A stretch of 49,356 bases of DNA. Source: DASYLJ01 sp036009625 (GTDB taxonomy: Bacteria; Desulfobacterota; Binatia; DP-6). The notes under the pieces were generated by a model that was not told the DNA's origin, ran no database searches, and worked only from the letters and a program-made list of their open reading frames with translations. Shown here one piece after another: positions 1 to 7,362 of this stretch (its first letter is position 1; every line of letters starts with the position of its first letter). The stretch lies in the NCBI GenBank assembly GCA_036009625.1, contig DASYLJ010000156.1:1-49356 (forward strand). The letters are read 5' to 3'. The position numbers and the translations under genes were made by a program.

Positions 1-117
1 CACGCCTTCACGTTCGAGGGCGCGAACTTCCCCGAACACGGCGTTGCGCATCATCCGGCCGCCGACCGGCGGTCGTGGGCGGCGATGCGGAGCTTCCTCG
101 ACGAGGTGCTGGCGTAG
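1..117 (+). CDS. Dienelactone hydrolase family protein, C-terminal fragment
   Basis: Only the last 38 codons are in the window; the reading frame is open from base 1 to the TAG at 115-117. The fragment begins HAFTFEG and ends with an amphipathic helix (RSWAAMRSFLDEVLA). In the dienelactone hydrolase family (alpha/beta hydrolases acting on enol-lactones and related esters) the catalytic His lies in an HxF context close to the C terminus and is followed by this kind of helix, so the first visible residue is probably the catalytic His. The call rests on this short C-terminal signature only. The next gene starts 17 bp downstream on the same strand. Confidence 0.6.
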   Translation, partial: HAFTFEGANFPEHGVAHHPAADRRSWAAMRSFLDEVLA

Positions 118-134
118 CCCCGAACACGCGGCCG

Positions 135-971
135 ATGGACGCGCCGAAGTCGCTGGCGGTCCGTCTCGAGCTGCTGCGGCTCGCGATCCGCAATCGGCTG
201 ACGCGTCGCCTCGCCGTGGACGCCACGAGCGACGTCGTCGTCACCATGACGACGCATCGCGCGCGCGTGCCGTCGGTGTACCTGGCGCTGGAGTCGATCG
301 CGCGTGGCCGCGTGCGGCCGGGGCGGCTGCTGCTGTGGATCGACGATCCGGCGATCCTGGCGGCGAAGCCGCGCGCGTGGCGGCGCCTCGAGCGGCGCGG
401 CGTCGAGGTCGTGTCGGCACCGCGTCACGGCGTCCACACCAAGTGGCATCCCTACGTCAGCTCCGTCGCCCGGCACGAACGGCCGCTCGTCACGGCGGAC
501 GACGACATGATCTATCCCGAGGGCTGGCTCGCCGGCCTGGTGGCGGCGCACGCCGATCATCCGGACGAGATCCTGTGCTACCGGGCGCATCGCATCCGCT
601 TCGACGGCGACGTGATGGCGAGCTACCCGACCTGGAGCCCGTGTCGCGATCAGGAGGCGACGCTTGCGAACTTCGGCACGTCCGTCTCGGGCCAGCTCTT
701 TCCGCCGCGCCTGCTCGACGACGTCGCGCGCGCCGGGACCGGATTCCACGACGTCTGCCCCAGGAGCGACGACATCTGGCTCCACGTCTGCGCCGTGCGC
801 GCGGGGGTTCCGGTGCGGCAGATCGTCCCCGAGCCGATCCACTTCGAGTTCATCCCGCAGACGCAGGCGGTGGCGCTCCACCTGACGAACTTCTCACGCG
901 ACAACGACGTGCAGATCGCGGCGACGTACCGGGCGGAGGACGTCGCGAAGATCCGAGCGACGGTGCGGTGA
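135..971 (+). CDS. Glycosyltransferase-like protein
   Basis: The 278-residue protein resembles nucleotide-sugar glycosyltransferases of the GT-A type. Residues 33-40 (DVVVTMTT) look like the first Rossmann strand. RPGRLLLWIDDP at 61-72 and the acidic ADDDMIYP at 121-128 match the position and style of the metal-binding DxD motif. The C-terminal third has SDDIWLH, an acidic motif often seen in this fold. There is no membrane segment, so it should be cytoplasmic. I chose ATG 135, because a longer frame from 75 runs inside the preceding hydrolase and gives a non-conserved leader. The likely role is sugar transfer to a surface polysaccharide or lipid; acceptor and donor cannot be read from the sequence. 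Confidence 0.6.
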   Translation: MDAPKSLAVRLELLRLAIRNRLTRRLAVDATSDVVVTMTTHRARVPSVYLALESIARGRVRPGRLLLWIDDPAILAAKPRAWRRLERRGVEVVSAPRHGVHTKWHPYVSSVARHERPLVTADDDMIYPEGWLAGLVAAHADHPDEILCYRAHRIRFDGDVMASYPTWSPCRDQEATLANFGTSVSGQLFPPRLLDDVARAGTGFHDVCPRSDDIWLHVCAVRAGVPVRQIVPEPIHFEFIPQTQAVALHLTNFSRDNDVQIAATYRAEDVAKIRATVR

Positions 972-1047
972 GCGATCGGTCGTCGGTAGACCCGGCGTGC
1001 AGCCGGGCGACCGTCGGCCGCACTGCGTGGACACCAGAACCCCCGAG

Positions 1048-1122
1048 CTACAGGCGACCCGTGAGCAGAAGGATCACGAGAATCAGGACGACGATGCCAC
1101 CGAATCCATAGCCGTAGTACAT
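1048..1122 (-). CDS. 24-residue hydrophobic membrane peptide
   Basis: This reading frame encodes a 24-residue peptide beginning MYYGYGFGG, followed by one hydrophobic stretch (IVVLILVILLL) and ending TGRL. A strong ribosome-binding site, AGGAGG, sits six bases before the ATG on the minus strand, which is the main reason to accept so short a gene. The YGYG start followed by a single hydrophobic helix and a G-R-L/I tail resembles the C-terminal half of DUF3309 proteins and the tiny YjcZ-type peptides. These families are small, single-helix and of unknown or stress-linked function. It stands alone between two genes on the other strand. Confidence 0.6.
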   Translation of the reverse strand: MYYGYGFGGIVVLILVILLLTGRL

Positions 1123-1154
1123 GAGTGCCTCCTGCGGGCTGAGGAGCAATCACT

Positions 1155-1172
1155 ATGCCGAGCTAGCGGCAT
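1155..1172. repeat. 18-bp inverted repeat upstream of the small membrane peptide
   Basis: ATGCCG-AGCTAG-CGGCAT has perfect six-base arms and lies 33-50 bp upstream of the minus-strand 24-residue gene. On the minus strand it overlaps the -10 (TAGCTC) of a possible promoter whose -35 is TTGGTG at a 17-bp spacing. It could be an operator or simply a hairpin; nothing else supports either reading. Confidence 0.35.
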
Positions 1173-1310
1173 CGATTTCGCGCACCAATCCATCCCGACG
1201 TCGTGCGTCACGAAGGTACGCCTTACAAACCCGTCGGCGATGCGCTCCTGCTGTCCGACCCCATGGTCGTCACGCGGGACCTGGGGTAGAGGACGCTTCT
1301 CGGAGGTCGT

Positions 1311-2123
1311 ATGCGCGAGAAGGAGTCGTACCTCCTGGGCTACCGACAGGCCGAGCAGGATCGATTGGAGCGCCAATCGCTCGAGCTTGCCCACGAATCG
1401 GAGTGGTTGTTCGATCAGATCGACGTGCGTGCTGGGTGGCGCGTCGTCGAGATCGGCTGCGGCCCACGTGGATGCCTCGGTCTCCTGTCCGGACGCGTCG
1501 GAGGTGCGGGCAGGGTCGTGGGCGTGGAGCGCAGTGCCGAGCAGGCGGAGCGTGCTCGGCGGTTCGTCGCCAACGGCAACCTTGCGAACGTCGATGTCCT
1601 CGCAGCGGATGGGCGAGCGAGTGGACTGCCCGGGCGATCCTTCGATCTGGCGACGTCGCGATTGGTCCTCGTCAACGTACCGCATCCGGAGGAGATCGTC
1701 GCTGAGATGCTCCGTCTGGTTCGTCCGGGCGGTATCGTTGCGCTCCACGAGGCGGATTCGACGACGCAGCGATGCGATCCGCCGCACGCTGCCCAGACGC
1801 GTCTCCTGCAGGTGCTGAACGCCTATGCAGAGACGAACGGCATCGATCGGGCGATCGGGCTTCGCGTGCCCCGGATGCTGCGGGAGGTTGGGCTCGTCGA
1901 CGTGCGCGTGAATCCGCTGGTGCACGTGTACCCAGCGGGTCACGGGCGTCGCATGCTGGTGCCGGAGTTCGTCCTGAACGCGCGGGAGCGGATTCTCGAG
2001 AAGGACCTCATCGGGGAAGCGGAGCTCGACACGCTGGTGGCGGCGCTGAAGCGGCACCTGGAAGATCCGTCGACCCTCGTCGTGTCGTCGCTCTTCCTGC
2101 AGGTGTGGGGACGGGTCCCTTAG
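1311..2123 (+). CDS. Class I SAM-dependent methyltransferase
   Basis: The 270-residue protein has the class I methyltransferase fold. Motif I, VVEIGCGPRG at residues 45-54, binds S-adenosylmethionine. VVGVERS at 69-75 carries the acidic ribose-binding residue, DVLAADGRASGLP at 95-107 gives the adenine-contacting acidic loop, and RLVRPGGIVALHE at 135-147 is the usual post-motif III strand. It belongs to the UbiE/Methyltransf_11-like group. The substrate is not identifiable, and the long helical C-terminal region (about 170-250) is probably a substrate cap. A GGAGG four bases before the ATG supports this start. The last codons overlap the stop codon of the convergent gene by four bases. Confidence 0.85.
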   Translation: MREKESYLLGYRQAEQDRLERQSLELAHESEWLFDQIDVRAGWRVVEIGCGPRGCLGLLSGRVGGAGRVVGVERSAEQAERARRFVANGNLANVDVLAADGRASGLPGRSFDLATSRLVLVNVPHPEEIVAEMLRLVRPGGIVALHEADSTTQRCDPPHAAQTRLLQVLNAYAETNGIDRAIGLRVPRMLREVGLVDVRVNPLVHVYPAGHGRRMLVPEFVLNARERILEKDLIGEAELDTLVAALKRHLEDPSTLVVSSLFLQVWGRVP

Positions 2124-4573
2124 TCGAGCCCTTCCCGACAGCCGACGCAGTCGGCCGCGACGCTCGCAGGGCGAGATACGTGCCGTCGACGTGCCGCGCC
2201 CCGCAGCCGCCCCCGCGTCGCGCGCGTCAGGTCGAGCAGATCGCTCCCCGCCGTCCCGAGCTGTCCGCGCCGTGCCGCCGCCTCGACGAGCTTCGTCAGT
2301 CGCAGCACGTCGCGGCGCACCGCACGCACCGCATCCGCATCGCTGCCCGCCTGGGCCGCCGCCACGACGCTGCCGAGCGCCGGCACCCGCGCCAGCACCT
2401 GGCGCGCGAGCGCACCGTGCTCGGGCGACACTCCCGCCAGCACGTCGGTCATTCCCGCGGCACCCGCCGCGATCGCGTCCAGACCGTCGAGCTGCGTGTG
2501 GGCGCAGCCGGCGCTCGCGTCGCACTCGTCGTCGGTGAACGGGTCGGCGTCGTCGCACGACAGCGCCTGCGCCGGGCAGTCGCCCGGCAGCACGCCGATG
2601 AACTGCCCGAAGCCGACGGGCGTGCCATCGAGCACGCGCTCGTCGACCGTCGCGGTCTCGTCGACGATCGCGATCGCGGCGCCGTTGCTGCTCGCGACCC
2701 ACACCTCGTCGCTCGCGAGGTCCGTCGCGATACCGAGCGGGAGGTGCGGCACGGGCCGTTTCGCGACCACCTCGTCGGTGGACGCGTCCACCACCGCGAC
2801 GATGTCGTCGCCGGCGCAGGTGACGAAGGCATGCGCCCCGTCGGGCGTGAACGTGACGCCGAGCGGCCTGCGCCCGACGCGAATGGTCGTCGTCACGCTG
2901 TTGCTCACGGTGCCGATCACCGTCACCTGGCTCGAGCCATAGTCCGTGACGTAGAGCTTCGCACCGCCGGGCGCGATCGCGAGGCCGAGCGGGAACCCGC
3001 CGACGTCGACCGTATCGAGCACTCTTGCGCTCGCCGTGTCGACGACCGAGACGCTGCCCTCGCGATAGTTGCCGACGTAGAGCCGTGTGCCGGCGGGGTT
3101 GACGACCACCGCAGCGGGACCGTCGCCGACGCGGATCGTGTCGACGACGGCATTCGTCGCGGCGTCGATCACGGCCACGGTGTCGTCGCCGTGCGCCGCC
3201 ACGTAGACCCGCGTCCCGTCCGGATGGACCGCGACGCCGAGCGGCTCGTGACCGACCGGGACGGTGGCGACGACGGCAGGAACCAGCGGGTCGATCGCGG
3301 ACACGGTGTCGCCGCCGCGGTTCGTCACCCACACGCGTGCGCCGTCGGGTTGCCAGGCGACACCCCAGGGGTGATGGCCGACCGCCACCGTGCCCTGCGC
3401 CTCCCGGGTCGAGACGTCGAGGATGGCGACCGCGTCGGCACGATAGAGCGACATCGCGGCGATCGACCGTCCCGTCGGGCGGCACTGTGCCGATGCGGCC
3501 GGGGCACAGCGTCCGCCGACGCACGCCTCGACGCCGTTGCAGACGTCGGCGTCGTCGCACTCGGGCGCGGCGTCGCAGAGGGGCGGGAGCGTCGTCGTGG
3601 TCGTGGTGGTGCTCGTGCTGGTCGTGGTGCTCGTGCTCGACGTCGACGACATCGAGGTCGTCGTCGTGGTGCTGACCGTCGTCGTCGTGGTCGTCGACGG
3701 TGGCGCCACGAAGCCGCGCACGGCGACGACGTGGTTGCCGCCACCGAAGGTCGAGAACAGGAAGTCGCCCGTGAGCGGGTCGATGACGGCACCCTCGGCG
3801 CCGCTCAGGCCGTCGACGAAGACGGTGCGTGTGTCGGGCTTCGGGTCGCCATTGGCGTCGACCTCGAAGGCGGTGACCTTGCCCGCCTGGTACTCGGTGA
3901 CCAGCATGCTGGGCTTCGGGAAGAGCGGCGATCCCTGTGGCACGTAGATGAAGCCCTCGGGACCTCCCTGCGTGGTCACGGAGTACGTCGCCGCGGTGAC
4001 GTCCCAGGTGCCGGCGTCGTCGGCGGCGAGTGTGAGCGTGTACCAGCGGTACGCGTTGTAGCTGACGATCTTGGTCTGGCCGGCGCCGGGAAATCCGTCC
4101 GGGACGAAGTTGATGGCACCGACCGAGCTGGCGACGCCGAGCGCGTTCAGGTCGATCGTCTTGTTCACCACCGTGCTGCCCGGTCGGATCTGGGCCAGCT
4201 TGTTGATCGGGTACTGCGTCAGGAAGAGCACGCCGCCGGGGCCGTAGGCGACGCCGCCGTCGTTGTAGGTGCCGTCCGCGAAGGGCGTCGCCGTGCGCGA
4301 GAATCCGATGATGTGCTGGTCGGCGCCACGTACGACGGCGAGCGCGTACAGCGCGCCTGACGAGCCGTTCGCGCCGCCGCCGATGACGATGGTGTTAGGA
4401 TCGCCGGGGAGGAAGGTGAGGCCGCCGAGCTGGGCCGGGACGCCGGGCGGCGAGCCGAGGTCGGCGACGGTGTAGCTGACCGCGTAGGGAGGCTGGAGCA
4501 CCTGGGCCATCACCGGCGCGCTCGAGAGCACACCGAGGACGATGGCGACCGCGAGGAGTCGGGTGGTGGACAT
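2120..4573 (-). CDS. Exported two-propeller protein with Thr-rich linker and YVTN repeats
   Basis: This 817-residue protein begins with a signal peptide (MSTTRLLAVAIVLGVL... ending APVMAQ). Residues about 25-285 form an NHL/PQQ-like first propeller. Residues about 290-328 are an almost pure Thr/Ser tract encoded by 3590-3706. A Cys-rich knot follows (CDDADVCNGVEACVGGRC). Residues about 370-660 carry six or seven YVTN-type blades with recurrent GxxPxGVAxxPDGxRVYV signatures, and a helical Ala-rich tail ends the protein. The YVTN family forms beta-propellers on surface or secreted proteins. I prefer ATG 4573 to 4609 because it places the signal peptide at the N terminus. No sorting motif is visible, so the location (surface or medium) is open. 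Ligand and role are unknown. Confidence 0.8.
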   Translation of the reverse strand: MSTTRLLAVAIVLGVLSSAPVMAQVLQPPYAVSYTVADLGSPPGVPAQLGGLTFLPGDPNTIVIGGGANGSSGALYALAVVRGADQHIIGFSRTATPFADGTYNDGGVAYGPGGVLFLTQYPINKLAQIRPGSTVVNKTIDLNALGVASSVGAINFVPDGFPGAGQTKIVSYNAYRWYTLTLAADDAGTWDVTAATYSVTTQGGPEGFIYVPQGSPLFPKPSMLVTEYQAGKVTAFEVDANGDPKPDTRTVFVDGLSGAEGAVIDPLTGDFLFSTFGGGNHVVAVRGFVAPPSTTTTTTVSTTTTTSMSSTSSTSTTTSTSTTTTTTTLPPLCDAAPECDDADVCNGVEACVGGRCAPAASAQCRPTGRSIAAMSLYRADAVAILDVSTREAQGTVAVGHHPWGVAWQPDGARVWVTNRGGDTVSAIDPLVPAVVATVPVGHEPLGVAVHPDGTRVYVAAHGDDTVAVIDAATNAVVDTIRVGDGPAAVVVNPAGTRLYVGNYREGSVSVVDTASARVLDTVDVGGFPLGLAIAPGGAKLYVTDYGSSQVTVIGTVSNSVTTTIRVGRRPLGVTFTPDGAHAFVTCAGDDIVAVVDASTDEVVAKRPVPHLPLGIATDLASDEVWVASSNGAAIAIVDETATVDERVLDGTPVGFGQFIGVLPGDCPAQALSCDDADPFTDDECDASAGCAHTQLDGLDAIAAGAAGMTDVLAGVSPEHGALARQVLARVPALGSVVAAAQAGSDADAVRAVRRDVLRLTKLVEAAARRGQLGTAGSDLLDLTRATRGRLRGAARRRHVSRPASVAADCVGCREGLD

Positions 4574-4929
4574 CTGATCTGTGCTCGAAGCCGACCGCCG
4601 ATGCCCCACCCCGAAGCGCCCGCGTCCGACCTGCGATCGTTACGCCACCTGTCCTCACCAGGCAAGCGTTTTTTCTGCGTTGGGGTGTTTTCCGTCGCTA
4701 CGCCCAAAGGCGAATTCTGGTCAGCCGCGCGGCGACAGTGGGTCGTGGGGCCGTGGGCTGGCGAGAAGGTGTCTTTCTCATTGAGTACCAACCATCAATC
4801 GTGCGACGAAGGGCAATGGATATGGTGATGGTTACTGCTTGCGGAGCCGCCTCTCAGGCGAGCGGGGGTTCGTTTCGCACTCGACGCCCGGCCTGTGGTG
4901 CCGCACGCGCGCCGTCTCTTCCTAGGGTC
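4574..4929. other. Divergent intergenic region, comparatively AT-rich
   Basis: This gap lies between two divergently transcribed exported-protein genes. Compared with its flanks it is visibly richer in A and T around 4665-4830, for example a run of six T at 4669-4674. The forward gene's frame stays open back to 4738, but the part before about 4930 has no signal-peptide character and is probably untranslated. No convincing paired -35/-10 boxes, terminator or RNA gene was seen. Confidence 0.5.
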
Positions 4930-6537
4930 GTGAGAAACGCGGCCATCGACATGCTGATCGGTGGCGCGCTGATGCTGTTGATGGTGGTAGCACCCGTGCG
5001 GACGGCTAGCGCGCAGAGCTGCGCGGATGCGCGGGTGCAGCTCGAGACGGCCTGCCCCTGCGCCTCCTTTGCCACGAAGGGCCGTTTCATGGCGTGCGTC
5101 AGAAAGGCCTTCGATAAGAAGACGGGTGCGCTGGCGGGCGCGAGAGTATGCAAGCGGACCCTGAGAGCGCTGGCGATGACATCGATCTGCGGGCGGAGCG
5201 GTGCAGTGATTTGTTGCAAGGCTGCAGGCGCGAAAGTCGGGAGCGTCGAGAACAGCTCCGCCAAGTGTACGGGCGGTAAGAGGCCCGGCGACGTGTGCGC
5301 GGGCGCGACGACCAGCGTCGTGGCCGGAGCATTCCGCAACAGCGTCGGTGATCTCTGCACTGCAGTGGGGACGTGCGTGACGACGACGATGCCGGCGTCG
5401 ACCACCAGCACCACGACCCCGACCACGCTCCCGAACGTCACGACGACGACCGCAGTCAGCACGACCACGACCTCGATAACCTCCACCACAACGGTGATCC
5501 CGTCGAGCACGACCACGACCCTACATCCGTGCGATCTCGGCGTACCGTCCGTGGATATCACCACTGTGGACGGGGTCGGTCCCTGTGGATCGGCTGCGAA
5601 TGCCGGAGCGATCGAGACGATCGATCTCACCTGTGGCAGCATCGATCTCGGCGGTGGCGCATCCACGTTCATCCCGAGCCGGATTCCGGCCGGGTCCACC
5701 AACCGGGTTCTCGTCGATTGCGCGGGTGACGACTGCGTGGTTGCTCCTACTACCGTAGCGACCGAGTGTTGGGACTGCACCGACACAGGCTGTTTCTTCG
5801 GAACACCACAGCCGATCGAGAACGGCGGAACGTCGCTCTGTCTCGTGAATCGGCTCGCTACCCCCGTGTCCGGCAACATCGATCGCTCGACCGGCTCCAC
5901 CGCCAACCTCTCGATCGAGGTCGCATCCAACATCTTCCTGAGCGGTGTTCCCGGGGCGACCTACGTCGGGCCCGACTCGGTTTGTCCCGTGTGCCAGAAT
6001 GGGAGCACGGCAGTGGTGGGCACACCATCCATGCCCGTCGTCGGGACCTGCAATGGTGGCCAGCGAGAGGGTCTGGCGTGCCGCAGTACGAACGTCGATG
6101 GCCTCACGAAAGACTGTCCGCCGGGAGGGGACTGTGCGCCCGGCGAGGTATGCGGTGACGCTTCCCTCAATCTCGGAACCGTTGCCCTTGATCTGACGCC
6201 ACTAACGACCGGCGTCGCGACGAGGACGGCTGCGGACGGTCTGTTCTGTGCCGGTCAGGGACCCATGCAGATCGGATGCTTCGGGCGGTCGTCGGATGCG
6301 AATCCCGACGGGTTCCCGGGTTGTCGGGTGATCACTGAGAACGGCAGCCCAGCTGGCGAATCGCTCGTCGCGGGCGAGGCGAAGGGCGTGACCCTGGCGA
6401 CCGTGTTCTGCGTCCCCTCGGCTTCGCAGGAGCCTGGCGACATCGGAGAAATCCTCGATCTGGCCATCAACCTTCCCGGTCCGGGTGCGATGTCACTCCG
6501 CGCTACGCTGACGTTCAACGATCCGGCGACACCATAG
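4930..6537 (+). CDS. Exported Cys-rich protein with Thr-rich linker, unknown function
   Basis: From GTG 4930 the protein has 535 residues: a signal peptide (MLIGGALMLLMVVAP core, cut near TASAQ), a Cys-rich helical domain of about 110 residues (for example ACPCASF, ICCKAAG, DLCTAVGTC), a Thr-rich linker encoded by about 5385-5523, and a larger beta-rich domain with scattered Cys (GNIDRSTGSTANLSIE, CPVCQNGS, GDASLNLGTVALDLTPL). I do not recognise the C-terminal domain. The start is uncertain: GTG 4930 and ATG 4951 give similar signal peptides, and ATG 4816 or 4822 are further options upstream. Codon choice is less GC-extreme than in neighbouring genes, which may mean recent acquisition. It is divergent from the gene at 2120-4573. 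Confidence 0.6.
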   Translation: MRNAAIDMLIGGALMLLMVVAPVRTASAQSCADARVQLETACPCASFATKGRFMACVRKAFDKKTGALAGARVCKRTLRALAMTSICGRSGAVICCKAAGAKVGSVENSSAKCTGGKRPGDVCAGATTSVVAGAFRNSVGDLCTAVGTCVTTTMPASTTSTTTPTTLPNVTTTTAVSTTTTSITSTTTVIPSSTTTTLHPCDLGVPSVDITTVDGVGPCGSAANAGAIETIDLTCGSIDLGGGASTFIPSRIPAGSTNRVLVDCAGDDCVVAPTTVATECWDCTDTGCFFGTPQPIENGGTSLCLVNRLATPVSGNIDRSTGSTANLSIEVASNIFLSGVPGATYVGPDSVCPVCQNGSTAVVGTPSMPVVGTCNGGQREGLACRSTNVDGLTKDCPPGGDCAPGEVCGDASLNLGTVALDLTPLTTGVATRTAADGLFCAGQGPMQIGCFGRSSDANPDGFPGCRVITENGSPAGESLVAGEAKGVTLATVFCVPSASQEPGDIGEILDLAINLPGPGAMSLRATLTFNDPATP

Positions 6538-6583
6538 TGGAGCTGAACGGCCGATGGGCACTTCGTCGAGCATGAAGTGAGTG

Positions 6584-6612
6584 TTGATTCCCGTCGGACG
6601 TCGGCCTACGGT
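6584..6612 (+). promoter_or_regulatory. Predicted promoter of the GAF gene (leaderless type)
   Basis: TTGATT at 6584-6589 and TACGGT at 6607-6612 are separated by exactly 17 bp. Only eight bases lie between the -10 and the ATG at 6621, so transcription would begin at or within a base or two of the start codon. No ribosome-binding site precedes the ATG, consistent with a leaderless mRNA. Confidence 0.5.
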
Positions 6613-6620
6613 CGCGCGCG

Positions 6621-7358
6621 ATGACGGTGGGGACTTCGGAGCGGTTGCGGCTTCTGTACGATCTGAGTCGTCGGCTGGCGACGTTCAACGAGCTGGACGA
6701 CGTCCTCCGCCATGCCACCGGCGGTCTGCGCGAGCTGTTCGATGCCGAGGGCAGCGCGGTGCTGATCCTCGATCCGGAGACGCGCGAGTTACGCTTTCCG
6801 ATCGCGAGCCAACGGGAAGGAAGCGAGGCCACGGTCGCGGAGCTCGCCGAGGTGCGGTTCGCGGCGGGCCAGGGCGTGGCGGGCTGGGTGCTCGAGCACG
6901 GCGAGGCGATCGCGGTCGAGGACGTCGGGAACGACCCGCGCTTCTACCGCGGCGTCGACAAGGCCACCGGCGCGACGACCCGCACGCTGCTCGCGGCGCC
7001 CATGCGCACCGAGGGGCCGAGCATCGGCGTCATCGAGGTGATGAATCCCGCCCCCGGCCGTTCCGGACCCGACGACGTCGAGTTCCTCGACGCGGTCGCG
7101 AGCGACATCGCCGTCGCCTACGCCAAGGCCGAGCTGCACGATCGGCTGCGCGAGGAGGCCGCGACCCTGCGCCGCCTGGTGCGCATGACCGGTACGGTGC
7201 TGATCGTGGGGGGCGTGCTCGTGGCGGGGCTGTCCGCCTTCGCGGTCCTCGCGCGCGCCCTGCCGATCGGCGCGCTGCTCACCCAGCCGGGCCTGATCGC
7301 GGGCGTCGTCGCCGTGGTCGCGGGCGTGGCGGTCATTCGCACGGTTCGCGGTCGCTAG
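6621..7358 (+). CDS. GAF-domain protein with two C-terminal membrane helices
   Basis: The protein has 245 residues. Residues about 20-165 form a GAF domain: helix LATFNELDDVLRHAT, strand GSAVLILD, the typical GQGVAGWVLEHGEAIAVEDV and the late strand GVIEVMN. GAF domains bind small ligands (cyclic nucleotides, tetrapyrroles) or serve as dimerisation sensors. No Cys suitable for bilin attachment is seen in the core. After a coiled helix at 165-188, two hydrophobic segments (about 190-211 and 222-241) anchor it in the membrane with the GAF domain in the cytoplasm. There is no kinase, GGDEF or other output domain, so any partner must be separate. It ends four bases before the convergent cti stop. 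Confidence 0.8.
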   Translation: MTVGTSERLRLLYDLSRRLATFNELDDVLRHATGGLRELFDAEGSAVLILDPETRELRFPIASQREGSEATVAELAEVRFAAGQGVAGWVLEHGEAIAVEDVGNDPRFYRGVDKATGATTRTLLAAPMRTEGPSIGVIEVMNPAPGRSGPDDVEFLDAVASDIAVAYAKAELHDRLREEAATLRRLVRMTGTVLIVGGVLVAGLSAFAVLARALPIGALLTQPGLIAGVVAVVAGVAVIRTVRGR

Positions 7359-7362
7359 GGTC

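Noticed and set aside
1123..1310. Possible small RNA or riboswitch in the gap before the methyltransferase
   Set aside because: Only one short hairpin is present; no conserved RNA architecture was seen.
1083..3560. Open frame of 825 codons on the minus strand, overlapping both neighbours
   Set aside because: It is out of frame with the YVTN propeller gene that covers the same DNA. Its translation is Arg/Gly-rich without domains, typical of shadow frames in GC-rich DNA.
1772..4360. 862-codon plus-strand frame antisense to the propeller gene
   Set aside because: It is a mirror of the propeller reading frame, with low-complexity Arg/Ala content and no recognisable start region.
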